This document shows positions 25,146-33,760 of a stretch of 55,300 nt of DNA, in pieces; position 1 is the stretch's first letter; each line of letters opens with the position of its first letter. Location of the stretch: positions 1-55,300 of the IMG/VR virus record IMGVR_UViG_3300014501_000022, one strand, 5' to 3'. The DNA comes from a virus. The position numbers and the translations under genes are program-made. The notes under the pieces are model-generated. The model did not search any database, was not told the origin of the DNA, and saw nothing but the letters and a program-made list of their open reading frames with translations.

Positions 25146-27344
25146 ATGTCATCAATTATCTATATTCGCAGTAACGGCGACGACGAAGAGCTAACAGCTG
25201 AACAGTTAGAGCTTATCCACCGATTTAGCGACCAAGCTAGAGTCTGGGCATACTTACTTTTAAAGGAAGCCGCTGGTATGTCAGAGACGGAAGGCGGCTC
25301 TACCGAGAAGTGGTTAGAGGTACGTCAGCAGTGGTTAGCCGCTAAGCAAGAACTAAAGGCACTCAACCCCGGTTATGGCGACGCTGTTGAGAAGGCTTGC
25401 CAAGAACAGTACGGTGCAAATTTAGAATCCCAGAAGACTCCTCTCCCTCCTCTTCCTCCCGACACAGATCCTAAGCAAGGCGAACAACTAAAGGCCGCAG
25501 GCGAAAAGGTTAAGAAGCTGTTCGCCGACCTATATCCAAACCGTAAGATGGAAGTAGGCTTTAGAGGTCCCTTCTTAACTAGAGAAGAGCAGAATGAGAT
25601 CCTTAGCTATCCTGATCCAGAGGTTGCGGAGCAGTGGCAGAAGCTAGTAGGCCTAGATCCTGCTAAGCTACCCGGCAGCATGGGTGCTCCCGCCGACGCT
25701 ACTCTCATCGATTTGGCTAGAGCCGTTGCTCACAACAAAGGCGTCGAGAAGGCATTACCCGGCGGACAGAGTCTAGAAGACTTCGCGAACGACGTAGTCC
25801 TAAGAAGTATTCGATCTTACAACCCCTACAAGGCGGAAGATACTCACACAGGTAGCCCCGGCTACGAAGGAGTTAAGGCAGCTATCGCTACCTACCTCTT
25901 TAGAGCGATGCAGAATGCTGTCAACACCGCCTTCACCTCTAACGCTGGTAGACAGCGCAGGAATGAGAACCCTATCTCCCTATCTCAACCTATTGGTAGC
26001 GAAGAGTCCTTAACAATCGAAGAGACTCTTGCTGAAGAGGGTAGAGAAGAAGGATGGGTGAAAGATCTCGTTGAACCGTTCAAGGCGTGGCTACAAGAGC
26101 GTGTTAACGATCGCTTTACTCAAAAGGCCGCCGATCAGTTACTACAAATTTATAAAGAGAAGTTCGTAGACGGCGAATCTCTTTCCGACATCGCACGACA
26201 CATCAATCAGGTATCCAAGAGAGATCGTAAGAAAGAATTAGCCTTCTTAAAGAAGTATAACGTTGATGTCTCTTCCTTCCCCGCAACCATCCAGCCTTAC
26301 GAAAGCGTTGCAGCCGACGCGGCTAAGCGCGGACAACTGATTGCTGACTTCTTTGCAAAGCTTAGAGCACAAGTTAAAGAGCTCGGGAAGTCTCCTGAAG
26401 CTGAGACAGCCAAAGAGAAGCTCAAGGCTATTGAAGAAGACTTCGCCAAGATCTCTACCCCTAACGCTGCCTACGTATCTAATCGCATCAGAGGCGACGG
26501 TCCTTACAAGGGACAGGGTCCTTCTATCATGGAGTTCCTACTCCAGCATCCCGACATTGCAGAAGAGTATAAGAAGATACAGCAGAAGAAGAAGCAGTCG
26601 GCCCTCGAGGACTTCTTAACTTCCATATCTACATTAAGGAAAGAAGGCGGCCTTAATTACAATCTTCTACGCAATAAGATTGAACAGAAGCTATCAAATG
26701 AGAATCCTCAACTGTTTACCGTATACACTTACCTATACGAGTCTAGCTTCTCCAACCCTGACACAGCCCGTCTAATGCGTCTGTCTCCTCCTCGTATCAC
26801 CGGTCTTAAGAAGAAGATAGTATCTACCTTACTCGATCTTCCGGAGATACAGAACTTCTTCCAGGAGAATGAGAATGGATCTATCTCCCCACTCCGCCGC
26901 TTTATCTACAACGAAGGGGATACCGTCCAGGTAATGTCTATCAAAGAGACGGGAGTTATCACTAGTATTCTTAGTGATTGGTATAACATCCGCCTAGATA
27001 ATGGTAACGACGTTCTAACGATTAAGGATGACATACAAAAGTATTGTACTTTAGTAGACTCTGCTAACAACGTATTATCACATTATTATAAGAGAGACGT
27101 TCTTTCCCCGCAATGTTATCTTTCGTTTGTCGGGGGATTAAAGCCTCAATTAGTAATTCTTGAATTACGCCCTGTAGACGAGTTAAAGACCGCCGCACGG
27201 TTGCATATTAACAACAGCCTAGTTGACATAACAGAGATTACGGAAAAGCTGCCAGACAACTTGTTGTCTATCTTGAAGGGGCACATAGGCGCAAGTGCTT
27301 CTCTAGATACTCCGTTTACATCTTTATTTGAAGAGGTTGAATAA
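25146..27344 (+). CDS. Large sigma-70-like protein (732 aa)
   Basis: The central part resembles sigma region 2 (SLEDFANDVVLRSIRSYNP, then a helix ending in RQRRNENPISLSQPIG and EESLTIEETLAEEG, about residues 205-300). A region 4-like helix (ADQLLQIYKEKFVDGESLSDIA) follows. A second possible helix-turn-helix lies near residues 545-575 (NPDTARLMRLSPPRITGLK). A KOW/SH3-like segment (EGDTVQV... YNIRLDNG) lies around 590-620. Sigma factors in phages are usually far shorter. Function beyond transcription is open. Confidence 0.6.
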   Translation: MSSIIYIRSNGDDEELTAEQLELIHRFSDQARVWAYLLLKEAAGMSETEGGSTEKWLEVRQQWLAAKQELKALNPGYGDAVEKACQEQYGANLESQKTPLPPLPPDTDPKQGEQLKAAGEKVKKLFADLYPNRKMEVGFRGPFLTREEQNEILSYPDPEVAEQWQKLVGLDPAKLPGSMGAPADATLIDLARAVAHNKGVEKALPGGQSLEDFANDVVLRSIRSYNPYKAEDTHTGSPGYEGVKAAIATYLFRAMQNAVNTAFTSNAGRQRRNENPISLSQPIGSEESLTIEETLAEEGREEGWVKDLVEPFKAWLQERVNDRFTQKAADQLLQIYKEKFVDGESLSDIARHINQVSKRDRKKELAFLKKYNVDVSSFPATIQPYESVAADAAKRGQLIADFFAKLRAQVKELGKSPEAETAKEKLKAIEEDFAKISTPNAAYVSNRIRGDGPYKGQGPSIMEFLLQHPDIAEEYKKIQQKKKQSALEDFLTSISTLRKEGGLNYNLLRNKIEQKLSNENPQLFTVYTYLYESSFSNPDTARLMRLSPPRITGLKKKIVSTLLDLPEIQNFFQENENGSISPLRRFIYNEGDTVQVMSIKETGVITSILSDWYNIRLDNGNDVLTIKDDIQKYCTLVDSANNVLSHYYKRDVLSPQCYLSFVGGLKPQLVILELRPVDELKTAARLHINNSLVDITEITEKLPDNLLSILKGHIGASASLDTPFTSLFEEVE

Positions 27345-28174
27345 TGCTAACTAAAATCATTGCATGGTTTAAATCGTTATTTACAAAGCCGAAGCTTCAG
27401 CGCAGATATAATTGGGTAAGAGATACTCCCGACAAACGCGACGTCAAGTTCAAGTACAAGGTAATGCGCTTGCCTCCGTCAGTAGATCTTCGTCCGCTAT
27501 GCCCTCCCGTCGTGGATCAAGGTAACCTGGGGTCATGTACTGCCAACGCACTGGCAGGTGCCTTAGGGTTCTTAGAGCTCCAAGAGCAGAAGGCAGGCGA
27601 CACGGGTGACGCAGAAGAGTTCGGTACTCCTGGCTTCACAGCCTTCAGTCGCTTATTCATCTACTGGAACGAGAGAGTTATCGAAGGAGACCCTACAGAG
27701 GATAACGGCGCACAGCTTCGCGACGGCATCACTTCACTAGCAACTACGGGCGCTTGCTCCGAGACATTCTGGCCTTACAACGTTGCGTTCGCGTTCAAGC
27801 AACCCATACCGGCTACGTTCACTCAAGCAGCTAATCACAAGATCAGTTCTTATCAATCGCTCAACGGATCAGATCCTGTAGCGTTAAAGAGTTGCCTAGC
27901 TTCCGGATACCCTTTCGTATTCGGCTTTCAGGTGTTTGAGTCATTCGAAAGTGAGTCAGTTGCTAACAACGGTATAGTCCCAATGCCTTCTCCCGCAGAA
28001 GAGTGCCAGGGCGGACACGCTGTAATGTGCGTAGGGTACAATGACGCGACACAGACCTTTACTGTTCGTAACAGCTGGGGAGCTGATTGGGGTGACGAAG
28101 GGTACTTCCACCTGCCCTACTCTTATATGACGAACGCCGACTTATCAAATGACTTCTGGACCCTTCGCAAATAA
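27344..28174 (+). CDS. Papain-like (C1A) cysteine protease
   Basis: 276 residues. The catalytic set is complete: oxyanion Gln and Cys in DQGNLGSCTAN (C65), His in GGHAVMCVGY (H225) and Asn in VRNSWGADWGDEGYF (N243). No signal peptide is obvious. A short basic amphipathic N-terminus precedes a propeptide-like 45 residues (RYNWVRDTPDKRD). It is coupled to the sigma-like gene by TAATG. It could mature virion proteins or act in the host cell. Confidence 0.92.
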   Translation: MLTKIIAWFKSLFTKPKLQRRYNWVRDTPDKRDVKFKYKVMRLPPSVDLRPLCPPVVDQGNLGSCTANALAGALGFLELQEQKAGDTGDAEEFGTPGFTAFSRLFIYWNERVIEGDPTEDNGAQLRDGITSLATTGACSETFWPYNVAFAFKQPIPATFTQAANHKISSYQSLNGSDPVALKSCLASGYPFVFGFQVFESFESESVANNGIVPMPSPAEECQGGHAVMCVGYNDATQTFTVRNSWGADWGDEGYFHLPYSYMTNADLSNDFWTLRK

Positions 28175-28177
28175 ACT

Positions 28178-28882
28178 ATGAAACGAACGTTTGAAACAGA
28201 AGCGGATATCCGCAATTACAAATCTAAGGTACTTCTATTACCTAAGAAGCTTCTGTTGGCTATCAATCAGATGATCGATGATGGCAAGAGAGAGTGGGCA
28301 TTAGAGAACTACATCAAAGCCAACTACAAGGGATCTCTTGGCTGCCCGACTCCTCCGACGTTAGGTACGTATATAGACTGGTACGAGTCACGGAAGAAGC
28401 TATCAGCTCTGTCAGGGACGCTAATAGAGCCTACTCGTACCGAGATGGCTATCGTAGAGAAGAACGAGTTACAGACGTACTCAGCCGAGCGTATCGCTAT
28501 CCTTGATGGTAACACTGACATCTCAAACAAGAAGGAGCTGCTCGAGCGCTTGATTAAGAAGTGTATCCAGCGTATGAAGCACGTCGAGTCTCTACAAGAG
28601 ATGGAAGGTACAACAGCCGGTCTCGAAGCTGTAGTAGGACACTACCTAAAAGAGATCCACGCGATGGTACAGACGCAATTAAAGCTGTCCGGTGAGTTGG
28701 CGGAAGAGGATAACGCACACTTAGCAGAGATGGTCAATAGCAATCTCTATAAATTGACGCAAATGTTCTTCTCGGTCGTTATGCGGGTTGCGCCAGAGAA
28801 AGTAGAAGATATCAAAGAGATGTTCTACGAAGAGCTTAAAAATCAGTCGGAGATGGCAGAAGCTTTAAAAGAAGTCCTTTAA
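28178..28882 (+). CDS. Helical hypothetical protein
   Basis: 234 residues, almost wholly helical, with charged amphipathic stretches and coiled-coil potential toward the C-terminus. No recognised domain. It starts 3 nt after the protease stop. A small-terminase or packaging role cannot be excluded, but nothing in the sequence proves it. Confidence 0.6.
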   Translation: MKRTFETEADIRNYKSKVLLLPKKLLLAINQMIDDGKREWALENYIKANYKGSLGCPTPPTLGTYIDWYESRKKLSALSGTLIEPTRTEMAIVEKNELQTYSAERIAILDGNTDISNKKELLERLIKKCIQRMKHVESLQEMEGTTAGLEAVVGHYLKEIHAMVQTQLKLSGELAEEDNAHLAEMVNSNLYKLTQMFFSVVMRVAPEKVEDIKEMFYEELKNQSEMAEALKEVL

Positions 28883-28887
28883 AAGTG

Positions 28888-28893
28888 TAATAT
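28888..28893 (+). promoter_or_regulatory. -10-like box before a GTG-start leaderless gene
   Basis: AAAGTG (28882-28887) then TAATAT lies 5 nt before GTG 28899. No Shine-Dalgarno is present. Spacing is identical to that at 17037-17048. Confidence 0.45.
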
Positions 28894-28898
28894 TAGAT

Positions 28899-29237
28899 GT
28901 GAGCTACGACATATTCATTAAGAGACGTGTAGACGAGATTGAAGAATCTCTTCTGAAGTATAAAGACCCCGTTGAACGTTTACATATATGGTTCGCGTTC
29001 ATTAAAGACTTTACTATGGAAGCCCATACTCTTCTTGATGCGCAGTATGGAGAGCTGGTGCAGATGTGTAAGGCATATTCGTCAACGCCTGATACGGTCG
29101 CTAGAGATGACTTACGTAGCCAGGTCGTTATGTGTGTTCGTGAGATTGATAACATTAACTCACATCTTAAACGTATCCCAAGATTACAATCTAAATTAGA
29201 GAAGGACATTTTAGACGATGCCGTAGTGGATATCTAA
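28899..29237 (+). CDS. Helical hypothetical protein, GTG start
   Basis: 112 residues, helical and charged. The only plausible start is GTG 28899, since the nearby ATG is followed at once by TGA. There is no ribosome-binding site but a TAATAT box lies 5 nt upstream. The stop overlaps the next start (TAATG). Function unknown. Confidence 0.6.
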   Translation: MSYDIFIKRRVDEIEESLLKYKDPVERLHIWFAFIKDFTMEAHTLLDAQYGELVQMCKAYSSTPDTVARDDLRSQVVMCVREIDNINSHLKRIPRLQSKLEKDILDDAVVDI

Positions 29238-29851
29238 TGCCGAAGAAAACTAAAGCTATTAAGAAGGAAGAAGTAGATCAGAAGCAATTAGCAGTCGTAC
29301 CTCCTAAGGCGCTTGCTACAAAGAAGGGCGACTTCGTAATCAAGAATAATTTACTGACCATACGTTATTGGTCACAGTCGTATACGACTTCTCTGTTTGA
29401 TAAGAACGTACAAGCGTATACACTAGTCTGTCAGTACCCGCTGTCCAATTTTAACTTAGACATCCTAAAGGATTTTGGTTCAGCCCAGCTTTATATAGAC
29501 GTCAACGAGAAAGTATACGTTGCACGTGTATCTCAATTCATAGCGAATGTGTCTCCCGAATCGGTTGTTATGCAGCTCACGCTATCGAATCTACGCTTAA
29601 AGGCAGCTTGGGATCTTGAATTTAATACCCCATCTGTCATATACGAACAAATTTTGGCCGAGAAGACATTCTTTAAAGTAGGTGGAAAGAAGCTAGAAGA
29701 TTATGTTAAGCCATTAGGTTTAACGAGAAAGCTAACGGAAACAGACCAGGCACTCCGTCGCCGTACTCTAGAGTATCTTAATTACAAGATGGGCGATACT
29801 GTAGATACCATTAGCGCAGAGGAGATGCGTAGGCTACGGGGAGAAAAGTAA
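29237..29851 (+). CDS. Hypothetical protein
   Basis: 204 residues with a Lys-rich N-terminus, a beta-rich middle (about residues 35-130) and a helical C-terminus. TAATG overlaps on both sides place it in a tightly coupled run. No family recognised. Confidence 0.6.
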   Translation: MPKKTKAIKKEEVDQKQLAVVPPKALATKKGDFVIKNNLLTIRYWSQSYTTSLFDKNVQAYTLVCQYPLSNFNLDILKDFGSAQLYIDVNEKVYVARVSQFIANVSPESVVMQLTLSNLRLKAAWDLEFNTPSVIYEQILAEKTFFKVGGKKLEDYVKPLGLTRKLTETDQALRRRTLEYLNYKMGDTVDTISAEEMRRLRGEK

Positions 29852-30270
29852 TGCTAGACGCGAATCTTAAAAGACTCTTAACTTTGTTTGCAGATGCAAA
29901 GCCTCATTCGTTCTTTGAGACCTGCATCCTAGGGTCTATTATGTTAAAGACCAATCAGAGAAAGCTAGAGAAAGTATTTAAGAGCCGCTTGCTAGCTAAT
30001 GGCCTAGTCCGCCGTATGTGGCAATCTTGGGACCCTCGCTTAGATTTTTATGAGTTAACCCGCAAGGGAGACGAGTGCTTTAGAGATATTCAGCTGCAAG
30101 CTTTGCGTCGCGCAAGAAGAATTAATGATAAGGACAACGAAGAAGCCCAGAGACACTACAGATATTTTAATAGAGAAATAGAAGGTAAGTACGGTGTGAA
30201 GGGTATGAGTAAGGAAATTTCCGAGAAGTCGGCAAACCTTATGGAGAAATACCCTCACCTGTATGAGTAA
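29851..30270 (+). CDS. Winged-helix-like protein
   Basis: 139 residues. The N-terminal 75 residues look like a winged helix (a helix pair, a KSRLLANGLVRR turn, then strands ending in ELTRKG). The remainder is charged and helical. A DNA-binding role is possible. Context is the unknown block between the protease and the large mosaic genes. Confidence 0.55.
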   Translation: MLDANLKRLLTLFADAKPHSFFETCILGSIMLKTNQRKLEKVFKSRLLANGLVRRMWQSWDPRLDFYELTRKGDECFRDIQLQALRRARRINDKDNEEAQRHYRYFNREIEGKYGVKGMSKEISEKSANLMEKYPHLYE

Positions 30271-30580
30271 GTGTACTGAAAGATCCCATTACGATGGGGA
30301 TGGCGATAAATCGTTTTACGTGTGTTCCATATGTGAGTGTCCATTAGGAACGCACTGTTTTTATGTTCATTGCCCTTTATTAGAAGACGAACTAATTTGT
30401 ATTGACTGTTGTCAGAACGATGTACAGAAGGATGAAATCCTCAAGACGTTCAAAGAGTTAGGCGTAGAAACGACAAGAGAAAAGATAGAAGAGACTTGTA
30501 AGGGCTGTGGCAATAGATGTTTATTAACGGATCAAAACATTCCGCCAGACGAAGTAAAGGAAAGCCATGATAATAAATAG
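30263..30580 (+). CDS. Cys-rich zinc protein
   Basis: 105 residues with VCSICECP, LICIDCC and TCKGCGNRC clusters, suggesting two or three zinc sites. It overlaps both neighbours. Function unknown. Confidence 0.6.
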   Translation: MSKCTERSHYDGDGDKSFYVCSICECPLGTHCFYVHCPLLEDELICIDCCQNDVQKDEILKTFKELGVETTREKIEETCKGCGNRCLLTDQNIPPDEVKESHDNK

Positions 30581-30806
30581 CATATTTGGAATCGTTGATG
30601 CTCGCATAGCTGCGATTGAATCTGACCAGAAGCAAGCATCGGTCATAGTACTTAACGCAAAGCTCTTTAAACAGATGCAGCAAGAGATGATGTTCCAAGA
30701 TATGTCTCAATCATATGGAAAGGTACGCTCTCCTTTCGATCTACAGGTCTATAGAGGGATAAAGGTTATACCCTCACAAGTTGTTGAGACAGTAGAGGTT
30801 TACTAA
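30567..30806 (+). CDS. Small hypothetical protein
   Basis: 79 residues, overlapping the upstream gene by 14 nt and the downstream start by TAATG. Helical with Gln/Met-rich middle. No family recognised. Confidence 0.5.
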   Translation: MIINSIFGIVDARIAAIESDQKQASVIVLNAKLFKQMQQEMMFQDMSQSYGKVRSPFDLQVYRGIKVIPSQVVETVEVY

Positions 30807-31039
30807 TGCCTACAGTAAAGTGCACGCGTTGCTACGTTCCTATCACTACTACATCGGAAATAAGTCCGAGCATGACTGCTTTCCTTTGTAACAACTGTGA
30901 TCTTAAATGGAAAGAAATAGCGAAGAAGATGAAGGGCCATTCCTACGACGACGATGTGCGCAAAGCGTTTATTCGCTTTGTCAACGATTTAACCAATCTA
31001 AGAAATACTACTTTAAGAGGACTTAACAATGTCAAATAA
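30806..31039 (+). CDS. Small zinc-ribbon protein
   Basis: 77 residues. CTRC and CNNC pairs separated by about 20 residues form a zinc ribbon, followed by a helical charged tail. It overlaps the next, very large gene by 11 nt. Confidence 0.6.
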   Translation: MPTVKCTRCYVPITTTSEISPSMTAFLCNNCDLKWKEIAKKMKGHSYDDDVRKAFIRFVNDLTNLRNTTLRGLNNVK

Positions 31040-33149
31040 TGAAGATATCAATATCGGCGACATCCTACCCCCAAAGAAGGATGCTGCTGAGAAGTTCACA
31101 ACGGCGGAGACAAGAGTCCCAGGATTTCTTAAGCAGGCAGCTTACAGCCCTGATGAGACTCGCGAAGAGACCATCAAGAGAGACTGGGAGCGTTTGATCG
31201 TCGGGCTATCCGACTACGTTCTCGCGGAGCAGCTCACTGAGTATGAGCTACGGGGCATGGGGAAACCTGTAGCAGAGAACTACTCTATGTACTTCAATAC
31301 GACTCTTAAGGAAGTTAGAAAGAATCGTAAGAAGGGAGAACAGCGTCTGTTTAAATTTATTCCAGCACACAGTCAGCTTGATTGTGAAGCGTTCTTCGAA
31401 ACTGTTCATGAACAGAATGAGAAGGAGAAGGAAGCTCGTTTAAAAGCGATTGAACAGTATCCTCCTGCAGGCGTTGCGAAGATGGACTATAACGACGACG
31501 CACGCAAGGGGTTACAGAAGACCGCAGCCGCGTACTGTCAGACGTGTGGTAAGGATGCTAAGCCGGGAGATCCTGCTCACGACAAGCATACGGTAATTGA
31601 TCTACCCGCTGACCCCGATCCAAAAGAGGAAGCAGCTAAGCGTCAAAAGAGAATGGACGCACTAAAGAAAGAGGCCAGTGAGCCTTTCTGTTATTCCTGC
31701 AACAAGCGGCTAGCTTCAGAAGAGACTACTCTCCATGCTCGCAGGGGCCATAATATTATGGTAGAAGCGGTAGGTCCTCATACGAAGATGGACCCGAAGG
31801 AAGAAGAGGATCTTAAGAAGTCGCTAGAGAAGGTACTACCCGCTGCCGCACCTGCAGCGCCCGCCGCCGAGAAGGCACCCGCAGCAGAGCCAGCAAAGGA
31901 AGCGGTCTGGACCTCTCCTGACGCACAGCAAGGATCACAGACTAACCAAGAAGCAGCGGCATGCACCCATTGTAAGAATGATATCCCTGCGAAGAAAGGA
32001 TTAGTCCTACAGGACAAGCCTTACTGTATGCCTTGTCACGATGCGGGACACAGCACTCCCGCGAACGCAGCCTCTCCAGCAAAGCCTGCGCAGATGCCTC
32101 CAATGTCGACATCAACAGGTCCTATGACGAATCCTTTATTGCATAAGGAGGCTTCCGCCAAGTGGGAGAACGGAGCCCTGCTGAAAGCAAAACACAATGG
32201 GGTCGATGCTTGTATCGTCCATGTAAACAATGAAGACAAGACGTACGTCATCAAAGTAGAAGGCACAATGTACCCTAGCTACTACTCTTTTGATGACGCA
32301 CACGCTACGTTCAATGCTGTTAAGAAAACTGCCGCGGCCGTACCCGGAGCGGGAGCTGCCGGAGACGCTTCAGGTGTTTCAGGAAGCCCTGGCGGAGCAG
32401 TAACAGTCACGATCACTAACACTCACACAGACCACAACCCCGCAGAGACTAGCACGCGTACGGATCACAATCCCGCGAAGACAGGAGACTCTGGCGCTGG
32501 TGCCGATGCTGAAGTAGCTGCTCCAGTACCTGCAGCACCTGCAGCGGTAGCACCCGTAGTTGCCCCTGCACCTGCAGTAGCAGTAGTCCCTGCCGCTGAT
32601 GCTGACGCACCTGAGAAGGAGTCGGCCTTAGAAGATAAAGACGAGGATAAGGATAAGGATAAGGATAAGGATAAGCCCGCGGATAAGCCAGCAGCTAAAG
32701 CGGTAGCGCCCGCAGTCGTACCTGTACCCGCTAAAGCTGAAACGCCAACAGCACCTGCAGCGGTAGCACCCGTAGTTGCCCCTGCACCTGCCGCAGCTAA
32801 GCCCGCAGAGGTACCTGCCCCAGGCGCCGCAGTAGGAGCTGTACCTGCGCCTGACGCCAAGGGAGCTGGCGCAGCTGGCGACGCATCCGGTGTCTCTGGT
32901 TCACCGGGCGGAGCAGTCACCGTTACTATTACCAATACTCATACCGACCACAACCCTGCAGAAACGAGTACTCGTACAGATCATAATCCTGCAGAGACAG
33001 GTGATTCAGGAGCAGGAGCAGACGCAAAGGTTGCTCCAGCACCAGCTGCGCCGATGTCAGGCGGAGCGCATACACCTACCCCAATGCCTCCTGTCGCATT
33101 AGTTCCTGACGCCAAGGAAGCTAAGGAAAAGGGGAAAGGCTTAGCATAA
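31029..33149 (+). CDS. Large mosaic protein with zinc ribbons and Ala/Pro linkers
   Basis: 706 residues. The N-terminal 150 residues are helical. Then come CQTC, CYSC and CTHC... CMPC zinc-ribbon-like modules, each preceded by a GLQKTA, LKKEA or similar junction. After about residue 435 the protein is Ala/Pro/Val low complexity, holding two nearly identical 55-residue copies (GDASGVSGSPGG... TDHNPAET) and a (Asp-Lys)5 run. No known enzyme. It is probably a virion or scaffold-like protein by size and context, which is inference. Confidence 0.62.
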   Translation: MSNNEDINIGDILPPKKDAAEKFTTAETRVPGFLKQAAYSPDETREETIKRDWERLIVGLSDYVLAEQLTEYELRGMGKPVAENYSMYFNTTLKEVRKNRKKGEQRLFKFIPAHSQLDCEAFFETVHEQNEKEKEARLKAIEQYPPAGVAKMDYNDDARKGLQKTAAAYCQTCGKDAKPGDPAHDKHTVIDLPADPDPKEEAAKRQKRMDALKKEASEPFCYSCNKRLASEETTLHARRGHNIMVEAVGPHTKMDPKEEEDLKKSLEKVLPAAAPAAPAAEKAPAAEPAKEAVWTSPDAQQGSQTNQEAAACTHCKNDIPAKKGLVLQDKPYCMPCHDAGHSTPANAASPAKPAQMPPMSTSTGPMTNPLLHKEASAKWENGALLKAKHNGVDACIVHVNNEDKTYVIKVEGTMYPSYYSFDDAHATFNAVKKTAAAVPGAGAAGDASGVSGSPGGAVTVTITNTHTDHNPAETSTRTDHNPAKTGDSGAGADAEVAAPVPAAPAAVAPVVAPAPAVAVVPAADADAPEKESALEDKDEDKDKDKDKDKPADKPAAKAVAPAVVPVPAKAETPTAPAAVAPVVAPAPAAAKPAEVPAPGAAVGAVPAPDAKGAGAAGDASGVSGSPGGAVTVTITNTHTDHNPAETSTRTDHNPAETGDSGAGADAKVAPAPAAPMSGGAHTPTPMPPVALVPDAKEAKEKGKGLA
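32346..32510 (+). repeat. 55-codon repeat, copy 1
   Basis: It encodes a 55-residue unit rich in Gly, Thr, Asp and His. Copy 2 is at 32862-33026. The proteins differ at one position (Lys vs Glu), but by my count 39 of the other 54 codons differ synonymously. Confidence 0.9.
32533..32575 (+). repeat. 43-nt exact direct repeat within the Ala/Pro linker (also 32749-32791)
   Basis: 43 bases identical at the nucleotide level, offset by 216 bp (72 codons), encoding an Ala/Pro/Val segment. Its exact DNA identity contrasts with the neighbouring 55-codon repeat, whose copies share protein but not DNA sequence. Confidence 0.88.
32646..32675 (+). repeat. (GATAAG)5 microsatellite encoding (Asp-Lys)5
   Basis: Five tandem hexamers in frame, with a sixth unit shortly after at 32682-32687. 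Likely a length-variable charged linker. Confidence 0.9.
32862..33026 (+). repeat. 55-codon repeat, copy 2
   Basis: Second copy of the unit at 32346-32510, 516 bp downstream. Amino-acid identity is 54 of 55, while most third codon positions have changed. Confidence 0.9.
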
Positions 33150-33150
33150 G

Positions 33151-33342
33151 ATGATACTTCTAATCAAGGCCCTATGGAAGGGTCTACTACTGTTGCTACG
33201 GCTTAGGGAGTTAGAACCTACGCCTGCACCAGTCGTTGTAGTAGAGCCTACCGTCATTACATCGCCGCCTACGCCGACGCCTAGCGTAGTAGTGCCTCTG
33301 GCGGCTAAGCGCAAGAAGCGAAAGAAGAAGAAGAAGCGTTAA
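33151..33342 (+). CDS. Small membrane protein with a poly-basic tail
   Basis: 63 residues. Residues 2-17 are hydrophobic with an interrupting Lys/Trp, then a Pro/Thr/Val linker, then a C-terminal block of Lys and Arg. The layout suggests a membrane anchor with a cytoplasmic basic tail. It starts one base after the previous stop. Confidence 0.55.
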   Translation: MILLIKALWKGLLLLLRLRELEPTPAPVVVVEPTVITSPPTPTPSVVVPLAAKRKKRKKKKKR

Positions 33343-33343
33343 C

Positions 33344-33760
33344 ATGATCACCAACATGCCTGAATATCAAAAGCAGTACTACGTCGAGAACAAAGAAAGA
33401 ATTAGTAAGTATAATTCTGTTCGCAATCGTACCTCAGAAGTAAAAACAAAAAGAAATGAGGCGGTTAAAGTACGCGCGCGAACAACTCCTCGTGGTCGCT
33501 TCAGTGTCATTAAAGGCAACGCTCGTTCGCGCGGCCGATCGTTCGATCTTACGTTCGAACAGTTTATGACCTTTTGGCAGAAGCCATGTATTGTCGGATG
33601 TAAGATCGAAACGATTGGACTAGATCGCATCGACAGCTCAAAGGGATATACGATAGATAATGTACGCCCAATGTGTTGGAAGCACAACAACATGAAGAAT
33701 AAGTTTTCAGACCAAGAGCTAATTGAGTTTGGGAAAGCATTGGATAGGCCATGTACGTAA
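33344..33760 (+). CDS. HNH endonuclease, probable homing type
   Basis: 138 residues. The C-terminal half (PCIVGCKIETIGLDRIDSSK then GYTIDNVRPMCWKHNNMKNK) matches phage HNH nucleases in which Asp-Arg-Ile-Asp and the final Asn-Asn provide the active site. The N-terminus is a basic DNA-binding region. ATG 33344 and ATG 33356 are both possible starts. It sits between two structural-type genes, consistent with a free-standing mobile gene. Confidence 0.75.
   Translation: MITNMPEYQKQYYVENKERISKYNSVRNRTSEVKTKRNEAVKVRARTTPRGRFSVIKGNARSRGRSFDLTFEQFMTFWQKPCIVGCKIETIGLDRIDSSKGYTIDNVRPMCWKHNNMKNKFSDQELIEFGKALDRPCT

Noticed and set aside
32646-32675. CRISPR-like or iteron repeat from GATAAG units
   Set aside because: The units are contiguous hexamers in frame, coding for Asp-Lys, with no spacers. 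No CRISPR array was seen in the window.
32465-32935. A long minus-strand Ala/Gly/Ser frame opposite the mosaic gene
   Set aside because: It is the mirror of the Ala/Pro-rich low-complexity codons on the + strand and has no start signals.
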